Positions 63,569-64,000 of a stretch of 64,000 nucleotides of DNA are shown in pieces (position 1 is the first letter of the stretch; every line of letters starts with the position of its first letter). The DNA is taken from positions 209,001 to 273,000 of the forward strand of contig NZ_CP004078.1 of assembly GCF_000612505.1 (NCBI RefSeq). Direction: 5' to 3'. A model generated the notes under the pieces. It was not told the origin of the DNA. It saw only the letters and a program-made list of their open reading frames with translations, and searched no databases. The stretch comes from Paenibacillus sabinae T27 (GTDB taxonomy: Bacteria > Bacillota > Bacilli > Paenibacillales > Paenibacillaceae). Position numbers and translations under genes: made by a program.

Positions 63569-64000
63569 ATGGACTTCAATAAATTAACGCAAAAGCTGCA
63601 GGAAGCTGTCGCTTCCGCGCAGTCATTGGCCTCGGGCGCAGGGCATCAGGAGATCGATAATCCTCATCTGCTCAAAGCGCTGCTTGAACAGCATGAGGGG
63701 CTTCTTCCCCGGCTGCTGCAAAAAATGAACGTGCCGGTAAACGAGCTGCTGAGCCGCACCGATGAGCTGCTGCGGCGGAAGGCTTCCGTCGGCGGCTCAG
63801 GGGCCGGAACGGTGCGGCGGTACGCTTCGCAGGCGCTGATCGCCACACTGGAGCAGGCCGAGAAGGAAGCAGCGGCCATGCAGGATGAGTTCGTGGCGGT
63901 GGAGCATGCCGTGCTGGCGATGGTATCCGGCAGCAGCGGAAGCCCGGACATCCGCCGAATTTTCGAAGCCCAGGGCGTGACGCGCGAAAAGCTCCTGAAG
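63569..64000 (+). CDS. clpB: ClpB disaggregase (N-terminal part, cut by window end)
   Basis: The visible 144 residues start MDFNKLTQKLQEAVASAQSL and match the ClpB N-domain (HQEIDNPHLLKALLEQHEGL, DEFVAVEHAVLAMV). The AAA+ modules lie outside the window. ClpB works with DnaK and DnaJ to rescue aggregated proteins. GGAAGGGAATGAG is the only plausible ribosome site. No CtsR box was found between the dnaJ-like gene and clpB, so it may depend on read-through or a promoter in the 100-base gap. Confidence 0.93.
   Translation, partial: MDFNKLTQKLQEAVASAQSLASGAGHQEIDNPHLLKALLEQHEGLLPRLLQKMNVPVNELLSRTDELLRRKASVGGSGAGTVRRYASQALIATLEQAEKEAAAMQDEFVAVEHAVLAMVSGSSGSPDIRRIFEAQGVTREKLLK

Overview
The window looks like chromosome of a spore-forming, low-to-moderate GC Firmicute, most probably a Paenibacillus. 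Pointers are the AGGAGG-type ribosome binding sites, the prkA-yhbH-spoVR sporulation cluster, an intracellular subtilisin, an S-layer-anchored subtilisin, CtsR boxes and YdjO/Csp cold-shock proteins. An ArsC-like nitrogenase-associated protein, a NifX-like protein and a ModD-like protein suggest a molybdenum-using, possibly nitrogen-fixing relative, but no nif structural genes are present. The genus call is inference from gene content.

Layout. 1-7.7 kb: tail of a sugar ABC permease, a decayed acyltransferase, a large XRE regulator, a tetR/aldo-keto reductase deletion scar, an HDOD protein and a protease-endonuclease operon. 7.8-12 kb: Fur-controlled ferric-siderophore ABC operon. 12-17 kb: tRNA-Leu, a MATE pump, two small nitrogenase-accessory-like genes and two glycosyltransferases. 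17-21.4 kb: an ABC importer in one operon with a radical SAM enzyme whose cysteine motif is non-canonical, behind a complex leader; this is the best candidate for an undescribed system. 21.4-26.4 kb: prkA-yhbH-spoVR on the minus strand, with repeats of the prkA tail. 26.9-29.7 kb: modD and an AT-rich AbiE toxin-antitoxin island with a frameshifted toxin. 29.9-42 kb: Sua5-like/MFS/metallo-hydrolase genes, a PaaX-like regulator, a YebC-like protein, uridine kinase, a DsrE/threonine-aldolase pair, alanine dehydrogenase with a probable AdeR, an M20 amidohydrolase and a deaminase. 42-47 kb: SLH subtilisin. 47-54.4 kb: SNF2 helicase plus SWIM partner, and a 7TM/GAF/GGDEF diguanylate cyclase. 54.8-58.7 kb: a DHA2 efflux pump and the overlapping adaA-adaB-alkA alkylation-repair operon. 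58.9-61.7 kb: cold-shock genes, a MocR pseudogene and a GNAT acetyltransferase. 61.7-64 kb: CtsR-regulated hsp20, then dnaJ-like and clpB (cut by the window end).

How genes work together: iron uptake under Fur, heat-shock chaperones under CtsR, alkylation repair under AdaA, alanine catabolism under AdeR and the sporulation kinase group are conventional modules. Gene decay is frequent: at least five genes are truncated or frameshifted. Coordinates of starts were refined by ribosome binding sites where possible. All family assignments come from reading motifs by eye, with no database search.
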